Shown here in pieces: positions 5,510-14,280 of a DNA stretch of 32,866 nucleotides. The notes under the pieces were generated by a model. The model did not search any database and had not been told where the DNA came from. It saw nothing but the letters and a program-made list of their open reading frames with translations. This stretch comes from an uncultured Verrucomicrobiota bacterium (GTDB lineage: Bacteria > Verrucomicrobiota > Kiritimatiellia > RFP12 > UBA1067). A program made the position numbers and the translations under genes. How positions within the stretch are numbered: position 1 is the first letter of the stretch; every line of letters starts with the position of its first letter. The stretch lies in contig CAMAHK010000016.1 in assembly GCA_945834475.1 (NCBI GenBank), positions 1 through 32,866 of the forward strand, read 5' to 3'.

Positions 5510-8305
5510 ATGATGATAGCTTCCGTTTTTGCTGCCGCGGTTGCTGCGGCGAATGTTGCTTCGGCGGAACTTCCGCCGTGGCGTGATCCCGCCGTCAATT
5601 CCATCAACCGCCTGCCGGCGCGCAACCTGCTCGTGCCGTGCGAGACGGAGGAGCTCGCGATCGACATCGCCCAGGGCTACGAGAAGAAGGCGAAGTCCCG
5701 CTGGGTGCAGTCTCTGAACGGCACGTGGGACTTCAAGTGGAAGCCGAATCCGACGAACGACTGGCAGAAGACGGCGACGATCGCGGTGCCGAGCTGCTGG
5801 CAGTTGCAGGGCGAGTACGATCCCGCGCTCTACACGAACGTTACGTATCCGATCGGCTTCGACGGCACGGGCGACCCGATGGTCGATCCGCCGAAGAAGG
5901 ACTACACCTCCTATTCGATGCGCAATCCGGTCGGCCTCTACACGACGACGTTCAAGCGTCCTTGGCGCTGGTGGTTCCGCCGCACGGTGATCCGCTTCCA
6001 CGGCGTTTCGAGCGCGTTCTACGTGCGCGTCAACGGCAAGTTCGTGGGTTATGCAGAGGACAGCCGCTTGCCGAGCGAGTTCGACCTGACGCCATACCTG
6101 AACGTCTTCGGCAAGAACACACTCGAAGTTGAAGTCTACAAGCATTGCGACGGCACGTATCTCGAGGATCAGGACTTCTGGCGCCTTTCGGGCATCTTCC
6201 GCGATGTGATGCTTGTTTCCGAACACAAGAAGGCGCCGAAGGACATGGTTGTCGAGACGTGGCTCTCCGACGATTACTCCGCCGGCAAGTTCTGGCTCCG
6301 TGACGAGAACGGCAACGAGATCAAGATGCGCGACGTGCCGAATCCGAAGCTTTGGTCGGCGGAATATCCGTATGTTTACGTGACGCCCGTCGAGCATAAG
6401 TGGGGCTGGTGGATCTTCGGCGGCACCGACCACTACACGGTGTCGTTCGGCTTCCGCAAGGTTGAGATCAAGGACAGTGTCATCTACCTGAATGGCAAGC
6501 GCGTTCTCTTCAAAGGCGCGAACCGTCACGAGATGGAGCCGTCGACCGGCTACACCGTCACCGAGGCGGGGATGAACCGAGATATCGACATCTTCAAGGA
6601 ATTCAACATGAACGCGGTGCGCACGTGCCACTATCCGGACGCCCCGGAATGGTACGAGAAGACGGACCGCGCGGGGCTTATGGTCGTCTGCGAGGCGAAC
6701 GTTGAGGCGCACGGCGTGCCGAGCTACTATGCGGCGAAAGGCCTGCACCTGCCGAAGAATCCGCGCTTCCACGACATGATCGTCGAGCGCAACACGCGCA
6801 TGGTGCAGTTCTACCGCAACCACCCGTCGATCGTCATCTGGTCCTTGGGCAACGAGTCGGGCGACGGCCCTGCGATGGCCGATGCGTACAAGGCGGTCAA
6901 GGCGATCGACGCGACGCGTCCCGTCCAGTACGAGGCCGCGCAGGATACGGACCACAGCGACCTCAAGTGTCCGATGTATTCGCGTCCGTGGGACTGCGAG
7001 AAGTATGTCGCGAACAAGCCGGCGAAGCCGATGGTGCTGTGTGAGTACACGCACGCGATGGGCAACTCGAACGGCGACGTCCATGACTACTGGCGGCTTG
7101 CGAAGAAGTACCCCTCGTTCCAGGGCGGCTTCGTCTGGGACTTCCAGGACCAGGCGATCTGGAAGACGGATGCGAAGGTCAAGTGGCTCGCGTACGGTGG
7201 CGATTTCGGGGACAAGCCGAACGATGACAACTTCAACTGCAATGGACTTTTCGATGCGCTCCGCAATCCGCATCCGGGCGCATTCGAGCTCAAGCACGCG
7301 TACCAGCCGATCCACGTGACGGCCTATGACTGGACGACGGGCGAGTCGACGGTTGAGAGTGATCTCCTTTTTACGCCGATGGACGAATTCGATCAAGAGG
7401 TCACGTATACGCGGAATGGCCGTCCCGTCGAGAAGAAGGAAGAGGCGGATGCCGTGCTCTTCCGCTTCTACCGCGACGGGGACCTCGTCGCCTGGGATCA
7501 GTTCACGAAGCCGTTCGCGCCGAAGACCGTACCGTCGTGCGTCCCCGCCGACGGCGCTGGCCAGCCGCTTGGGGACGCCGCGGGCGAGACGCACCGCGGT
7601 ACGTTTAAGCTGAATTTCTGGCGTGCGCCGACGGACAATGACCGCGGCTGGCAAATGCCGAACGTCTGCAAGGTGTGGAAGGATGCGACGGCGTCGCAGA
7701 AGCTTCCCGAGGGCGTGACGAGCGACCTCAAGGTGTCGAAGACGACCGAAGGCGCGACGCTCGTGGACTGGACGCTCGTTGTTCCGAAGGGGCTGCCGCC
7801 GATTCCGCGCGTGGGCCTCACGTTCACCGTGCCGAAGACCGAGACGACGGTCGAGTGGTACGGACTCGGTCCGTGGGAGAATTACTCCGACCGCTGCGAG
7901 GGCGCGATCCTCGGCATCCACCGGGCGACGGTCGGGCTCGTGAAGGGCATCGCCGACGAGAAGACGGGCACGATCGCGTATCCCGCGAATCGGCTCAATC
8001 CCGACAACTACATCGAACCGGGCGAGCAAGGTTATCGCTCGGGCGTCCGTTCGCTCAAGATCGGCGCGGTGGAGGTCGAGGCGGTCAACGCGCCGTTCGG
8101 TTTCAACGCCTGGCCCTATCCGCAGACGATGCTTGAGGGCAAGAAGCATTCGTGGGAACTGGCCGAGACGGACGAGATCACGCTCAACGTCGATGCCGCG
8201 CAGATGGGTGTCGGCGGCGACAACAGCTGGGGTGCGCGTCCGCATAACAACGTGATGCTCGGCGCGGGGACGTATCGCCTGGTCTTCACGGTGAAGGGAC
8301 TCTAA
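5510..8305 (+). CDS. Secreted GH2 beta-galactosidase (LacZ type), compact form with inserted repeat
   Basis: A 931-residue enzyme with a short signal peptide (AAVAAANVASA). It follows LacZ: sugar-binding domain, Ig-like domain, TIM barrel with acid/base E449 in GNESG and nucleophile E512 in CEYTHAMGNS, then the C-terminal beta-sandwich with FWRAPTDND and WYGLGPWENYSDR. It hydrolyses terminal beta-galactosides; the signal peptide puts it in the periplasm or outside. It is shorter than the roughly 1,020-residue E. coli enzyme. The second domain looks trimmed between SEHKKAPK and the WGWWIFGG stretch, and the sequence before FWRAPTDND is shortened exactly where repeat copy B adds residues about 673-698. 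The transporter gene follows after 3 nt. Start ATG 5510 is preceded by AGGTG-type sequence only. Confidence 0.92.
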   Translation: MMIASVFAAAVAAANVASAELPPWRDPAVNSINRLPARNLLVPCETEELAIDIAQGYEKKAKSRWVQSLNGTWDFKWKPNPTNDWQKTATIAVPSCWQLQGEYDPALYTNVTYPIGFDGTGDPMVDPPKKDYTSYSMRNPVGLYTTTFKRPWRWWFRRTVIRFHGVSSAFYVRVNGKFVGYAEDSRLPSEFDLTPYLNVFGKNTLEVEVYKHCDGTYLEDQDFWRLSGIFRDVMLVSEHKKAPKDMVVETWLSDDYSAGKFWLRDENGNEIKMRDVPNPKLWSAEYPYVYVTPVEHKWGWWIFGGTDHYTVSFGFRKVEIKDSVIYLNGKRVLFKGANRHEMEPSTGYTVTEAGMNRDIDIFKEFNMNAVRTCHYPDAPEWYEKTDRAGLMVVCEANVEAHGVPSYYAAKGLHLPKNPRFHDMIVERNTRMVQFYRNHPSIVIWSLGNESGDGPAMADAYKAVKAIDATRPVQYEAAQDTDHSDLKCPMYSRPWDCEKYVANKPAKPMVLCEYTHAMGNSNGDVHDYWRLAKKYPSFQGGFVWDFQDQAIWKTDAKVKWLAYGGDFGDKPNDDNFNCNGLFDALRNPHPGAFELKHAYQPIHVTAYDWTTGESTVESDLLFTPMDEFDQEVTYTRNGRPVEKKEEADAVLFRFYRDGDLVAWDQFTKPFAPKTVPSCVPADGAGQPLGDAAGETHRGTFKLNFWRAPTDNDRGWQMPNVCKVWKDATASQKLPEGVTSDLKVSKTTEGATLVDWTLVVPKGLPPIPRVGLTFTVPKTETTVEWYGLGPWENYSDRCEGAILGIHRATVGLVKGIADEKTGTIAYPANRLNPDNYIEPGEQGYRSGVRSLKIGAVEVEAVNAPFGFNAWPYPQTMLEGKKHSWELAETDEITLNVDAAQMGVGGDNSWGARPHNNVMLGAGTYRLVFTVKGL
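7528..7603 (+). repeat. Dispersed palindromic repeat, copy B (in frame inside the GH2 gene)
   Basis: The longest and most symmetric copy. The left arm CGTACCG-tc-GTGCGTC (7528-7543) pairs with the right arm GACGCAC-cg-CGGTACG (7588-7603), giving 14 pairs around a 2-nt mismatch. The right half matches copies A, C and D. It encodes a Pro/Gly/Ala-rich stretch ending GETHRGT directly before the conserved FWRAPTDND of the LacZ C-terminal domain. Confidence 0.85.
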
Positions 8306-8308
8306 GTC

Positions 8309-9835
8309 ATGTCCAACGACGCGACGCCGATCGTTCCGAAGAAGTTCCTTGCGATCTTCGCGATGCTCGTGAGCTGCTTTGCCCTGTGGGGGCTTCTGAA
8401 CAACATGACGGACAACCTCGTCCCCGCGTTTCAGAAGATCTTCACGATGGACCAGTCGAAGGCCGGACTCGTGCAGGTCGCGTTCTACGGCGCATATGCC
8501 GTATTGGCGATCTTCGCGGCCGTCCTGGCGGAGGAGCTCTCCTACCGCAAGGGCGTGTTGATCGGACTCTTCATCTACATCGCGGGGGCGCTTCTCTACA
8601 TTCCCGCGTGCGTGGCGCAGTCGTTTGACATCTACTTCATCGCGATCTTCATCGTCGCATCGGGCTGTTCGCTCCTCGAGACGACGTGCAATCCGTATGT
8701 CCTTTCTTTGGGTGATGAGTCGACGGCCGTCCGTCGATTGAACTTCGCGCAGATGTTCAATCCCGTCGGCTCGATGGTCGGCATCGTCCTCGCGCAGCAG
8801 CTCATCCTCTCGCACCTCAACCCAGCCTCGGCCGAGAAGCGGGCGCTGATGGACGAGGCGACACGCCAGGGGATCATCCACAACGAGCTCTTCTGGGTCT
8901 GCGCGCCGTACGTCGGGCTCTGCGCGATCGCGGCGCTCATTTGGCTCTTTTTCCTGATGAAGCGCGAAGGGGAGACGGCGCCGACGAAGAGCGCACTCAC
9001 GAAGGTCGTCGTCGCGCTCCTGTTCTCGGTCGTGCCGATGATCGTCCTCTACTTCCTCTTCCCGGAGATGGATAAGATCCTCTGGGTCCTCTGCGGCGTT
9101 CTGGGTCCCGTCGCCTACGTCGTCATCGACGGCAACTACCGCGGCATGCTGAAGACGCTGCTCGCGACACCCCGCTACTGGTCGGGCGTGATCGCGCAGT
9201 TCTTCTACGTTGGCGTGCAAATCGCGGCGTGGACATGGATGAACGCCTATTGCCAGAAGGAGCTCGGCGTCACCGCGGCGCAGGGCGCGATCTACTACAC
9301 GATCGCGATCTCGACCTTCATCGCCTGCCGCTGGATCGCGACGTTCCTGATGAAGTACTTCGAGCCGGCGAAGATGATGGCGCTCTTCGCGGTCGGGGCG
9401 ATTGCCTTTACGCTTGGCGTCGTCTACCTGCCGACGAAGGTGTTCTTCACGATCGGCCAGCTGCCGTTCTCGGCGAACATCATCTGCCTTGTCCTCATGT
9501 CGGCGTGTATGTCGCTCATGTTCCCGACGATCTACGGCATGTCGCTCGGCGGACTCGACGCGAAGGCCGTGAAGCTCGGCGCGTCGGGCCTTATCATGTC
9601 CATCCTGGGCGGCGCGATCATCACGCCGTGGATGGCCGACATCATCGGCGACGCGGGCAGCGTCTGGTGCAAGCTCGTGCCGGGCTTTGCGACGGACTGG
9701 GACGCGAACCTCAAGCTTTGTCAGACCTCTCTCAGGGCGTCGTTCTTCGTGCCGGCAATCTGCTTTGCGGTCGTGTTCGTCTACGCGCTCACGTTCCGGG
9801 GAAAGAAAATCAGGTCGGGCGGGATGAGGCCTTAA
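8309..9835 (+). CDS. FucP-like MFS sugar transporter
   Basis: A 508-residue polytopic protein with about 12 membrane segments. The first helix, CFALWGLLNNMTDNLVPAF, and the downstream LETTCNPYVLSLG and RLNFAQMFNPVGSMVG are the hallmark segments of the FHS (fucose/galactose/glucose:H+ symporter) family of MFS proteins. It should import a monosaccharide in the inner membrane with protons. It begins 3 nt after the beta-galactosidase stop codon, so galactose or another sugar released by that enzyme is a natural guess. The sugar itself cannot be deduced. Confidence 0.88.
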   Translation: MSNDATPIVPKKFLAIFAMLVSCFALWGLLNNMTDNLVPAFQKIFTMDQSKAGLVQVAFYGAYAVLAIFAAVLAEELSYRKGVLIGLFIYIAGALLYIPACVAQSFDIYFIAIFIVASGCSLLETTCNPYVLSLGDESTAVRRLNFAQMFNPVGSMVGIVLAQQLILSHLNPASAEKRALMDEATRQGIIHNELFWVCAPYVGLCAIAALIWLFFLMKREGETAPTKSALTKVVVALLFSVVPMIVLYFLFPEMDKILWVLCGVLGPVAYVVIDGNYRGMLKTLLATPRYWSGVIAQFFYVGVQIAAWTWMNAYCQKELGVTAAQGAIYYTIAISTFIACRWIATFLMKYFEPAKMMALFAVGAIAFTLGVVYLPTKVFFTIGQLPFSANIICLVLMSACMSLMFPTIYGMSLGGLDAKAVKLGASGLIMSILGGAIITPWMADIIGDAGSVWCKLVPGFATDWDANLKLCQTSLRASFFVPAICFAVVFVYALTFRGKKIRSGGMRP

Positions 9836-9841
9836 TGGTTC

Positions 9842-10813
9842 ATGAATATCCACGTCATCATCGGTGAGGACGACTTCCTCGTCAGCGAAGCGGCGAAGAA
9901 GTCGATCGGTGACGGCGTGGGCCTCGAGGTCATCGACTCGGCGAACGCCTCGAACGCCGAGCTGCAGATGGCCGACCTCCGTCGGGCCGAGGAGAGCGTG
10001 CAGACGCCGCCGTTCCTCGACCCGAAGAAGGTGACGTGGTGGAAGAACGTCGGGTTTCTGCCGGGCGGCAAGAGTTCGGAAGAGGTGAAGCTCGCGCTTG
10101 AGAAGTTCGCGGAGTTCCTCGCTGCGGCGAAGCTTCCCGAGAACCAGCATTTCATTCTCTCGGGACCGCATCTCCTCAAGACGTCGATTTTCGCGAAGCG
10201 TCTCGCGGGCCATGCGGAGATCCTTTCCTTTTCCGCCGGCAAGCCGTGGGAAGAGGCGAGGAATGCTGCGCAGCGGGCGACGGAATTCGCCGACCAGCTC
10301 GGGCTTGCGTTTGCGCCGGGTGTCGAGACGAAGTTCACAGCGATCGTCGGGACGGACGCGCGCTCGCTGATGAGCGAGATCGCGAAGCTCCGTGATTACC
10401 TTGGCGAGGAATCGAAGGTCATCACAGCCGAGGCCGTGGCGGCGGTGACGAGTCCGGGCGCGAAGGTCGAGGCCGAAGTCTGGGACGTCACGGACGCAAT
10501 CGGCAACCGCAACCTGCCGGCGGCCCTGGAGGCGATCCGCAAGTTCGAGCTTGAGAATGGTTTCGCCGTCTTCATGAGCGGCATGGTCGAGAAGTTCTTT
10601 CGTCAGCTCATTGACGTGAAAGAAGGGCGCGTCGAGGGGATGGCCCCGTTCGCCGTCAAGAAAATGACGGGTTTTGGCGCGAAGTGGGACATCCGCGAGC
10701 TCAAGGCCGCGCGCGCCCGCTTCCTTGACCTTCGTGAGAAAGTCGTTTCCGGCATGACGGCCGGCGATGTCCTGATTGTGACGAATCTTGTCCGTGTCTT
10801 GCGTCGTCGTTAA
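9842..10813 (+). CDS. holA: DNA polymerase III subunit delta
   Basis: A 323-residue protein beginning NIHVIIGEDDFLVSEAAKK, as HolA proteins do, with the region where Walker motifs degenerate in delta, a middle AAA+-like lid with RSLMSEIAKLRDYL (conserved in HolA), and a helical C-terminal collar with FRQLIDVKEG. Delta opens the beta sliding clamp in the clamp-loader complex. Overall similarity is typically low in this family, so the call rests on fold layout and the L-x-x-E-I-x-K-L motif. It starts 7 nt after the transporter stop; the unrelated function suggests chance adjacency or read-through transcription. Confidence 0.85.
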   Translation: MNIHVIIGEDDFLVSEAAKKSIGDGVGLEVIDSANASNAELQMADLRRAEESVQTPPFLDPKKVTWWKNVGFLPGGKSSEEVKLALEKFAEFLAAAKLPENQHFILSGPHLLKTSIFAKRLAGHAEILSFSAGKPWEEARNAAQRATEFADQLGLAFAPGVETKFTAIVGTDARSLMSEIAKLRDYLGEESKVITAEAVAAVTSPGAKVEAEVWDVTDAIGNRNLPAALEAIRKFELENGFAVFMSGMVEKFFRQLIDVKEGRVEGMAPFAVKKMTGFGAKWDIRELKAARARFLDLREKVVSGMTAGDVLIVTNLVRVLRRR

Positions 10814-10838
10814 GGTTCGGTCGGGGACCTCGTTTTTA

Positions 10839-10847
10839 TGATATACT
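10839..10847 (+). promoter_or_regulatory. Extended -10 promoter for trmB (TGATATACT)
   Basis: TG-A-TATACT just after the holA stop. Transcription would start near 10854, so the in-frame ATG at 10838 is upstream of the transcript and ATG 10865, with GGAG at 10858-10861, is the start. Confidence 0.65.
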
Positions 10848-10864
10848 ATCGTCCCGTGGAGACG

Positions 10865-11527
10865 ATGAATCATATCTTGAAGGTGGAAAGCATTACGGCG
10901 CCCTTGCCGATTGACCTCTCGCGTCCGTTGGAAATCGAGGTCGGTTGCGGCAAGGGGCGGTTTCTGACGGCGCGCGCCGCGGCGAATCCGGACTGTGACT
11001 TTCTGGGAATCGAGCGTATGTTGGAGCGCGTGCGGCTCTTTGACGGCAAGTGCCGTCGTGGCCGAATCGACAATGCGCGTGTTTTGCGCCTTGAAGCTCT
11101 GTATACATTCCATTATCTGCTGCCCGATCATCATGCGCGGCGCGTCTATGTCTTCTTCCCCGACCCGTGGCCGAAGAAGAAGCACCATTCGCATCGCTTG
11201 TTCGGTCCCTTGTTCCGGGCGGCCCTGTGGAAACGGCTGGAGATCGGGGGCAAGATCGAGTTTGCGACGGATCACCGCGAGTATTTCGAGGAGGTCTGCG
11301 AAGGTTTCTCGACCGACACGCGCTTCAGGCGTGTCGATCCGATGCCGCGTCCGAAGGAAGTCTGGACCGAATTTGAGACGATGTTCCGCGAGCAGGGGCT
11401 TCCGATCTACTCGGCGGCCTGGGAGGCGCTTGAAGCCGATGACGCGCCGCTCGCCCCGCTGACGATTCCGCCGGAGCTGGAACCGCGGGAAGGGCTTTAT
11501 CGAAGGGACTTCGGAGGAATTGTTTGA
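10865..11527 (+). CDS. trmB: tRNA (guanine-N7-)-methyltransferase
   Basis: A 220-residue class I SAM methyltransferase that makes m7G46 in tRNA variable loops. The SAM-binding motif EVGCGKGRF is near residues 24-32, followed by FLGIERM. The family-specific FFPDPWPKKKHHSHR is near residues 97-111, and IEFATDHREYFEEV supplies the later conserved block. Length and motif order are normal for TrmB. It has its own promoter and probably carries panB with it. Confidence 0.95.
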   Translation: MNHILKVESITAPLPIDLSRPLEIEVGCGKGRFLTARAAANPDCDFLGIERMLERVRLFDGKCRRGRIDNARVLRLEALYTFHYLLPDHHARRVYVFFPDPWPKKKHHSHRLFGPLFRAALWKRLEIGGKIEFATDHREYFEEVCEGFSTDTRFRRVDPMPRPKEVWTEFETMFREQGLPIYSAAWEALEADDAPLAPLTIPPELEPREGLYRRDFGGIV

Positions 11528-11534
11528 GCTTCGA

Positions 11535-11566
11535 GACGCCGCGGGCGGGGACGCACCGCGGTACGG
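11535..11566 (+). repeat. Dispersed palindromic repeat, copy C (between trmB and panB)
   Basis: A 32-nt copy with SacII-type CCGCGG blocks at each end of a short GCG-GGGA-CGC hairpin. Its complement matches copy D inside purF at 31 of 32 positions. It sits in the non-coding gap, just upstream of GGGAGGA and the panB start, and could influence panB translation or message stability. Confidence 0.85.
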
Positions 11567-11583
11567 TTTGGGAGGAACCTATC

Positions 11584-12357
11584 ATGAAGAAGTGGACAGT
11601 GGCAACGGTTCGGGCGGCGAAGGGCGTTGAGAAGCTCGGGTGCTGCACGGCGTATGATGCGGCATTTGCGCGGCTCGCCGACGAGGCGGGTGTGCCGATT
11701 ATTTTGGTCGGTGACTCGATGGGCATGAACACGCTCGGGTATGGGACGACCTTGCCTGTCAACATGAGCGATACGCTCGCGGCGACGGCTGCCGTGGCGC
11801 GTGCGGCAAAGAACGCGATGGTCGTTGGCGATATGCCGTTCGGCTCGTACCAGTGCGGTGACGACGAGGCCGTCCGAAATGCCGTCGCGATCATCAAGGC
11901 GGGCGCGGACGCGGTAAAGCTCGAGGGCGGCGCGTCGGTCTGCGGACTCATCAAGCGCCTCACGACGGCGGGGATCCCCGTTCTCGCTCACGTCGGCATG
12001 ATGCCGCAGAGCGTGAATGCTTACGGCGGGTTCAAGAAGCAGGGTAAGACGCGCGAGGCGGCCGAGCAGGTGATCGCCGACGCGAAGGCCGTCGAGGAGG
12101 CGGGAGCGTTTGCGGTGACGCTCGAGTGCATTCCGGCCGAGCTCGCGGCGGAGATTACGGCGGCCCTCAAAATTGTGACGGTCGGCATTGGCGCGGGCCC
12201 CGTGTGCGATGCGCAGTGGCTTGTCATGCACGACATGCTGGGTCTCAACGAGAAGGTGCCTTCGTTCGTGAAGAAGTACGCCGACCTGGCAACCATCGTG
12301 CGCGGCGCGTTTGCGAGCTACGTCAACGAAGTCAAGAACGGCAAATTCCCGCAGTAA
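11584..12357 (+). CDS. panB: 3-methyl-2-oxobutanoate hydroxymethyltransferase
   Basis: A 257-residue (beta/alpha)8 enzyme that adds a one-carbon unit from methylenetetrahydrofolate to 2-oxoisovalerate, the first committed step of pantothenate synthesis. Seen: LGCCTAYDAAFARLADEAG, VGDSMGM (magnesium ligand Asp), GDMPFGSY, KLEGG, AHVGMMPQ and the catalytic Glu in LECIPAEL. The start ATG 11584 has GGGAGGA 12 nt upstream. A longer frame from TTG 11524 would translate repeat copy C and overlap trmB, so it is rejected. Pantothenate feeds the 4'-phosphopantetheine of acyl carrier proteins, which the ketosynthase genes 1.5 kb downstream would need; that link is only suggestive. Confidence 0.95.
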   Translation: MKKWTVATVRAAKGVEKLGCCTAYDAAFARLADEAGVPIILVGDSMGMNTLGYGTTLPVNMSDTLAATAAVARAAKNAMVVGDMPFGSYQCGDDEAVRNAVAIIKAGADAVKLEGGASVCGLIKRLTTAGIPVLAHVGMMPQSVNAYGGFKKQGKTREAAEQVIADAKAVEEAGAFAVTLECIPAELAAEITAALKIVTVGIGAGPVCDAQWLVMHDMLGLNEKVPSFVKKYADLATIVRGAFASYVNEVKNGKFPQ

Positions 12358-12359
12358 CT

Positions 12360-13133
12360 ATGTTTCCCGATCTCATCGACCTCGGCTTTCTTCATCTGAA
12401 GACTTACGGCGCGTGCATGGCCGTCGGGTTCATGCTCTGTTGGACTCTCATTGAAAAGCTGAGCGGACGCAAGGATCTCGGAAACTTCATCCTAGCGATG
12501 ATGGTTTCGGGCGTGATCGGGTCGCGGATCGCGTATGTGATCGAGCACTGGAGCGTCGAGTTCGCGGCGCATCCCGAGCAGATTATTCGCGTCGATCAGG
12601 GTGGTCTTATGTTCTACGGCGGACTCATCCTGGCGATTCTCGTCTTCTTCGGCGGCTGCTGGTGGAAGAAGGAAAATCCGCTGAAGCTTGCGGACCTTTT
12701 CTGTACGGTGATTCCGCTCGGGCATGCGTGCGGGCGCTTGGGTTGCTTCTTCTACGGATGCTGCTACGGGAAGGATTCCGACGCTTGGTGCGCGGTGACG
12801 TTTCCGGCGGGGAGCCCGAGCTGGTTTAATCATCATCGGCAGATGGTGAGCGTGTTGCCGACACAGCTTTTCGAGGCTACCGCCCTGCTGGTGCTCTTTG
12901 TGGTGTTGGTGGTCGTCTACAGGAGGTATCGTCGGTTGACAGCCGGCATCTATTTGGCGGGTTATGCGGTCATACGCTTTGGCCTTGAATATACGCGGGG
13001 TGATCCGCGCGCCGCAGTCGGTCCGTTCTCGATCAGTCAGACGATTTCCATTGGATTGCTGGTGGTCGGATTGTCGCTTGTATGGTATAATACAAAATCT
13101 CGGAGTCCTAATGGGGTGTCCGTCGGTCAATAA
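12360..13133 (+). CDS. lgt: Prolipoprotein diacylglyceryl transferase
   Basis: A 257-residue inner-membrane enzyme with about seven helices that transfers diacylglycerol from phosphatidylglycerol to the lipobox Cys of prolipoproteins. The Lgt signature is HACGRLGCFFYGCCYG, with conserved Arg and Gly; GGLMFYGGLI and the late RFGLEYTRGDPR are the other family blocks. The Cys-rich version of the signature is the form seen in divergent Lgt proteins rather than the E. coli form. It starts 2 nt after panB, with no obvious ribosome site in the gap. The promoter of the next operon lies within its last 50 nt. Confidence 0.9.
   Translation: MFPDLIDLGFLHLKTYGACMAVGFMLCWTLIEKLSGRKDLGNFILAMMVSGVIGSRIAYVIEHWSVEFAAHPEQIIRVDQGGLMFYGGLILAILVFFGGCWWKKENPLKLADLFCTVIPLGHACGRLGCFFYGCCYGKDSDAWCAVTFPAGSPSWFNHHRQMVSVLPTQLFEATALLVLFVVLVVVYRRYRRLTAGIYLAGYAVIRFGLEYTRGDPRAAVGPFSISQTISIGLLVVGLSLVWYNTKSRSPNGVSVGQ
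13083..13091 (+). promoter_or_regulatory. Extended -10 promoter of the ketosynthase operon (TGGTATAAT), inside lgt
   Basis: TG-G-TATAAT lies within the lgt coding sequence, with predicted transcription start near 13098. GGAG at 13102-13105 and ATG 13111 follow. This gives the apeO-P-Q-R-like genes their own promoter. Confidence 0.7.
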
Positions 13134-14280
13134 ATCGAAAAAAAGACAAGACGATGTTCGGCGGCGGCGACAAGTGAGTCGTCCTGTTCTGACAGATATC
13201 GGTCTCGTCTCGGCTCTTGGATTGGGCTGTGACGAGACCGTACGGCATCTTTTCGCCGGCGATACGAGCGGCATGCAGCCAATTGCGCTCGCTGGCGGCG
13301 AGACGTCGCGCTTTGGTGTCGCGCCGTTGCCGGACGCGGCGTTTGCCGCGGCGCCGACGCGTGTGGCGGCGCTCTTGGATGCGGCGGTTGCGCAGCTTGA
13401 TCTCGCGGCGCTCTTTCGCGAGATGCCGGCCGAACGGGTCGGCGCGGTAATCGGGACGAGCAACTCCACGATGGAGGATTTCACCGACAATCCCGACAAG
13501 ATCGACATGGCGTATTGCACCGAACGCCTGCGTGAGAAATGGGGCGTGAAAGGTCCCGCCTGGTGTGTTTCAACGGCATGTTCGTCGAGCGGTAAGGTCT
13601 TCGCTTCGGCGCGGCGCTTGCTGGATGCCGGGCTTTGCGATGCGGTGCTCGTCGGCGGAGCCGATGCGAAGACGCGCACGGTGATCGAGGGCTTCCATGC
13701 GCTCGAGTCGCTGGCACCCGACTTGACGCGTCCCTTGGCGGAGGATCGCGACGGCATCAACTTGGGCGAAGGAGCGGCCGTTTTCGTGATGCGCCGCGAA
13801 GGGGACGGCGTGGCGCTTCTCGGCGTTGGCGAATCGTCCGACGCCCATCATCTGACGGCACCCGATCCTGAGGGGAAGGGCGCCGAGACCGCGATGCGGG
13901 CGGCGCTCGCCGATGCGGGCCTTGTGCCCGAGGCGGTCGACTATGTGAATTTGCACGGTACGGGAACCGTCTATAACGATGCGATGGAATGTGCGGCCGT
14001 CAGGCGCGTCTTCGGCGACCGCGTCGCCTGTTCGTCGACGAAGCCGTTGACGGGACATTGCCTCGGCGCGGCCGGCGCGATCGAGGCGGCACTTTGCTTT
14101 TTGGCCTTGCGCGAGAATCGCGGGCTCCCGCCCCACGTCGGTCCGATCGATTCGACCCTTGCGCCGTTCCCGATTCCAAGAGTCGGCGACACGACGCCAG
14201 TTCACGTCATTCTTTCGAATTCTTTCGCCTTCGGCGGAAGCAACGCGAGTGTGGTGCTGGGAAGGATGGGAATGTCATGA
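13111..14280 (+). CDS. Beta-ketoacyl-ACP synthase, ApeO-like
   Basis: A 389-residue thiolase-fold condensing enzyme with a complete Cys-His-His triad: C157 in STACSSSG, H282 in LHGTGT and H316 in TGHCLGAAG, plus the NSFAFGGSN C-terminus. It condenses an acyl group with malonyl-ACP. The first of four overlapping genes whose order (ketosynthase, ApeP-type dehydratase, ketoreductase, ketosynthase) is that of apeO-P-Q-R in aryl polyene clusters. ATG 13111 is chosen because of the promoter and GGAG just upstream; it adds a basic tail of about 21 residues before the family's usual start, and GTG 13174 is the alternative. The 5' end overlaps lgt by 23 nt. Confidence 0.88.
   Translation: MGCPSVNKSKKRQDDVRRRRQVSRPVLTDIGLVSALGLGCDETVRHLFAGDTSGMQPIALAGGETSRFGVAPLPDAAFAAAPTRVAALLDAAVAQLDLAALFREMPAERVGAVIGTSNSTMEDFTDNPDKIDMAYCTERLREKWGVKGPAWCVSTACSSSGKVFASARRLLDAGLCDAVLVGGADAKTRTVIEGFHALESLAPDLTRPLAEDRDGINLGEGAAVFVMRREGDGVALLGVGESSDAHHLTAPDPEGKGAETAMRAALADAGLVPEAVDYVNLHGTGTVYNDAMECAAVRRVFGDRVACSSTKPLTGHCLGAAGAIEAALCFLALRENRGLPPHVGPIDSTLAPFPIPRVGDTTPVHVILSNSFAFGGSNASVVLGRMGMS

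Noticed and set aside
5378-11275. A 1,965-codon open frame on the minus strand
   Set aside because: It lies antisense to the GH2, transporter, holA and trmB genes, which carry clear motifs. The product is Arg/Asp/His-rich without domains and results from strong GC bias at third positions. Similar long antisense frames at 22896-25043 and 25404-26750 are rejected for the same reason.
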